Shown here: positions 44,036 through 45,849 of the stretch, piece after piece
How positions within the stretch are numbered: position 1 is the first letter of the stretch
Layout of the letters: each line of letters starts with the position of its first letter
Source of the DNA: CAYOXD01 sp964407825
Lineage (GTDB): Bacteria > Desulfobacterota > Desulfobacteria > Desulfobacterales > JAFDDL01
DNA: 45,849 nt
Direction: 5' to 3'
Assembly (NCBI GenBank): GCA_964407825.1
Contig: CAYOXD010000013.1
Coordinates: forward strand, 1-45,849
The notes under the pieces: model-generated
Told to the model about the DNA's origin: nothing
Database searches by the model: none
Seen by the model: only the letters and a program-made list of their open reading frames with translations
Made by a program: the position numbers and the translations under genes

Positions 44036-45202
44036 ATGATCTTCCATATCGATATGGATGCCTTTTTTGCCTCCGTGGAGCAGCGGGACCGCCCGGAACT
44101 GAGGGGCAGATGTGTGATCGTGGGCGGCAATGTCAGCCGGGGCGTGGTGTGCGCTGCGAGCTACGAGGCCCGCAAGTTCGGTATCCGCTCGGCCATGCCC
44201 ATCTTCCAGGCGCGACGCCTCTGCCCGGATGCGGTGTATCTGCCGCCGCGCATGCAACGCTACCGTGCGGTCTCACGGCGGATCATGGAACTCCTGAAAG
44301 CCTTTTCTCCGTTGGTGGAGCCTGTTTCCATCGACGAGGCTTTCCTGGATGCCAGCGGGTGCCGCCGGTGTTTCGGCCCGGAGGAGGAGATGGCCCGGCG
44401 CCTCAAGGCGACCATCGGGGCAGAAACGGGGTTGACCTGTTCCGTAGGAGGGGCTCCCGTTAAATTTCTTGCAAAGATTGCATCGGACATGGACAAACCC
44501 GACGGCCTCCATCTTATCTACGGCCATGAGGTGGAGGCGTTTATCGCAACCCTTCCCGTCAGGAAGGTCCCGGGAGTGGGCAGTAAGATGGCGGCGCGAC
44601 TCAGCGGGTTCGGGATCGAGACCCTGGGGGATGTGCGGCGCCTGGCCTCTGAGGCCCTCGTGCGGCGGTTGGGGAAGTTCGGCCACCGACTGTTGAAGTT
44701 GGCCAGGGGCATTGACGATTCGCCGGTAAGCCCCCATGGCATCGCGAAATCGGTCAGCAGCGAAAATACCCTTTCCAGGGACACCCGGGATGTGGCCGTG
44801 CTCTGCCGGCATCTGCTCCATCAGGCCGGGGATGTTACCCGGGAGTTGCGGAAAAAGGGGGTGCGGGCCAAAACGGTCTTTATCAAATTGAAACATACCG
44901 ACTTCAGGGTTTTCACCCGCCAGGCCCGGCTTCAGCGGTCGACCCAGTCGGCGGAGCGGATTTACGCAACGGCCAGGGAGTTGCTCCTATCCTGCCCCCT
45001 CTCCATGGATGTCCGGCTGGTGGGGGTGGGGGCAACGGGCCTGGAGGGGGCCTCGGTCCCGGTTCAGATGGAGATGTTTGCAGACCCCGAAGGGGACGAG
45101 GGGCGCTGGGAGAAGCTGGCGCATACGCTGGACCGTATCGATGCGAAATTCGGCAGGGGAAGCGTGAAAAAAGCCTGTCTCATGAATAATGAGGCAGAGT
45201 AG
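44036..45202 (+). CDS. dinB: DNA polymerase IV (Y-family)
   Basis: Translesion polymerase of 388 aa. The catalytic carboxylates are D6/D8 (HIDMDAFFA) and the D-E pair in P-V-S-I-D-E-A-F-L-D. Palm, fingers and thumb (VPGVGSKMAARL with a helix-hairpin-helix) precede a little-finger domain. GGGGAG precedes the ATG at 44036; the ORF extends further upstream without support. No LexA box was recognised in the short region shared with the thi promoter. Confidence 0.95.
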   Translation: MIFHIDMDAFFASVEQRDRPELRGRCVIVGGNVSRGVVCAASYEARKFGIRSAMPIFQARRLCPDAVYLPPRMQRYRAVSRRIMELLKAFSPLVEPVSIDEAFLDASGCRRCFGPEEEMARRLKATIGAETGLTCSVGGAPVKFLAKIASDMDKPDGLHLIYGHEVEAFIATLPVRKVPGVGSKMAARLSGFGIETLGDVRRLASEALVRRLGKFGHRLLKLARGIDDSPVSPHGIAKSVSSENTLSRDTRDVAVLCRHLLHQAGDVTRELRKKGVRAKTVFIKLKHTDFRVFTRQARLQRSTQSAERIYATARELLLSCPLSMDVRLVGVGATGLEGASVPVQMEMFADPEGDEGRWEKLAHTLDRIDAKFGRGSVKKACLMNNEAE

Positions 45203-45234
45203 GAGATCCCGGCTCGGTCCTGAAAAGAGGATTT

Positions 45235-45252
45235 CCCCTCTTGCGCAAGCGT
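45235..45252 (+). other. Hairpin after dinB
   Basis: AAGAGG (45235-45240) pairs with CCTCTT (45247-45252) around a 6-nt loop, 33 nt after the dinB stop. There is no T-tract, so it is a weak terminator candidate only. Confidence 0.25.
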
Positions 45253-45375
45253 GTTAAAGCGTTTAATAGACGGATTTGCAAATTTTTTTAATTTGTTTCA
45301 CGTCATCGGCTTTTAGGCCCCATGGCCGTGCGCGACTCCGGGAAAGGGACGGAAAGGCCACGGAAGGAGAGAAGG

Positions 45376-45849
45376 ATGCAAGAAGCTGTAATCGTCAGCG
45401 CCGTGAGAACACCCATCGGCGCTTTTAACGGAACCCTGGGGGCCCTGAGCGCCACGGACCTGGGGGGCCGTGTGATCTCAGAGGCTATCCGCCGGGCCGG
45501 CATCACCAAGGAGATGGTCAACGAGGTGATCATGGGCCAGGTGCTGCCCTGCGGGTGTGGTCAGAACCCTGCCAAGCAAGCGGCCTATAAGGCCCGGATG
45601 CCGGTGGTTACCGAGTGCCTGACCATCAATAAGGTGTGCGGCTCTTCCCTCAAGGCCGTGATGCTGGCGGCCCAGGCCATTCAGGTGGGAGATGCCGAGG
45701 TGGTGGTGGCAGGGGGGATGGAGAGCATGAGCAACGCCCCCTACTATCTGGAGAAGGCCCGGTTCGGCTATCGCCTGGGACCCGGTGCGATCCAGGACCA
45801 TATGATGCACGACGGCCTATGGGATGTGGTCAACGATTTCCACATGGGC
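45376..45849 (+). CDS. Acetyl-CoA acetyltransferase (thiolase), 5' part
   Basis: The first 158 residues of a thiolase; the gene runs off the window. It starts MQEAVIVSAVRTPIGAF as usual, with AAGGAGAGAAGG before the ATG. The acyl-accepting Cys is C88 in N-K-V-C-G-S-S-L-K-A-V, followed by the GGMESMSNAPY motif. It could act in biosynthetic (acetoacetyl-CoA) or degradative beta-oxidation; the first 158 residues do not decide which. Confidence 0.93.
   Translation, partial: MQEAVIVSAVRTPIGAFNGTLGALSATDLGGRVISEAIRRAGITKEMVNEVIMGQVLPCGCGQNPAKQAAYKARMPVVTECLTINKVCGSSLKAVMLAAQAIQVGDAEVVVAGGMESMSNAPYYLEKARFGYRLGPGAIQDHMMHDGLWDVVNDFHMG

Overview
The window reads as chromosomal DNA from a GC-rich, Gram-negative, probably anaerobic or microaerobic bacterium. 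Gene content points to Desulfobacterota (the former deltaproteobacteria): an SbtA/SbtM-type RiPP locus, a short ThiC, CydAB with a short CydA, and DUF547, DUF2157 and DUF4824 genes. This placement is inferred from family knowledge, since no rRNA or other phylogenetic marker was analysed. Three runs of exactly 100 N show that it is a scaffolded draft. Two of the three gaps are flanked by identical 55-nt sequences, which looks like assembly-graph overlap rather than biology.

Layout. 14-2267 (minus): a ribosomal-peptide natural product locus. It holds an SbtM-like radical SAM/SPASM maturase and a precursor with a leader followed by tandem Thr-Lys-Thr-Ser-Cys-Ser-Gly-Lys repeats. 2512-4715 (minus): a sensor kinase/PhoB-type regulator pair upstream of that locus on the same strand. 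4992-8783 (plus): a DUF547 protein, a MerA-like flavoprotein and two M50 site-2-type proteases. 8794-10917 (minus): aroE, aroK and a class I glutamine amidotransferase. 11008-14383 (minus): SulP transporter, tandem universal stress protein and an ABM-fold protein. 14562-17667 (plus): a small J-domain protein and cydAB. 17675-18334 (minus): a NarL/LuxR-type regulator. 18540-21750 (plus): HlyD/ABC ATPase/ABC-2 permease efflux system. 21775-23411 (minus): a secreted unknown protein and a metallo-beta-lactamase hydrolase. 23740-26087 (plus): universal stress protein plus SLC13 carrier. 26134-29391 (minus): PAS-PAS-GGDEF enzyme, a cytochrome b-like membrane protein and a secreted phosphoesterase. 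29807-31734 (plus): a DUF2157/DUF4824-like pair. 31735-32483: a structured, gap-broken intergenic stretch. 32484-33959 (plus): a DUF2179-type membrane protein and a cysteine-rich flavoprotein. 33983-36123 (minus): a TPR protein and a small membrane protein. 36516-38342 (plus): SppA. 38412-43664 (minus): thiS-thiG-thiH-thiE-thiC-hemW behind a TPP riboswitch, an intrinsic terminator and a clear sigma-70 promoter. 44036-45202 (plus): DNA polymerase IV. 45376-end (plus): the start of a thiolase.

The most unusual system is the SbtA/SbtM pair. The precursor repeat number is unresolved because the assembly broke inside the array, but joining the contigs over their 55-nt overlap restores one reading frame. 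The leading hypothesis is a radical-SAM-modified, cysteine-repeat peptide whose expression may be tied to the adjacent two-component system. The best-defined regulatory unit is the TPP-riboswitch thiamine operon.
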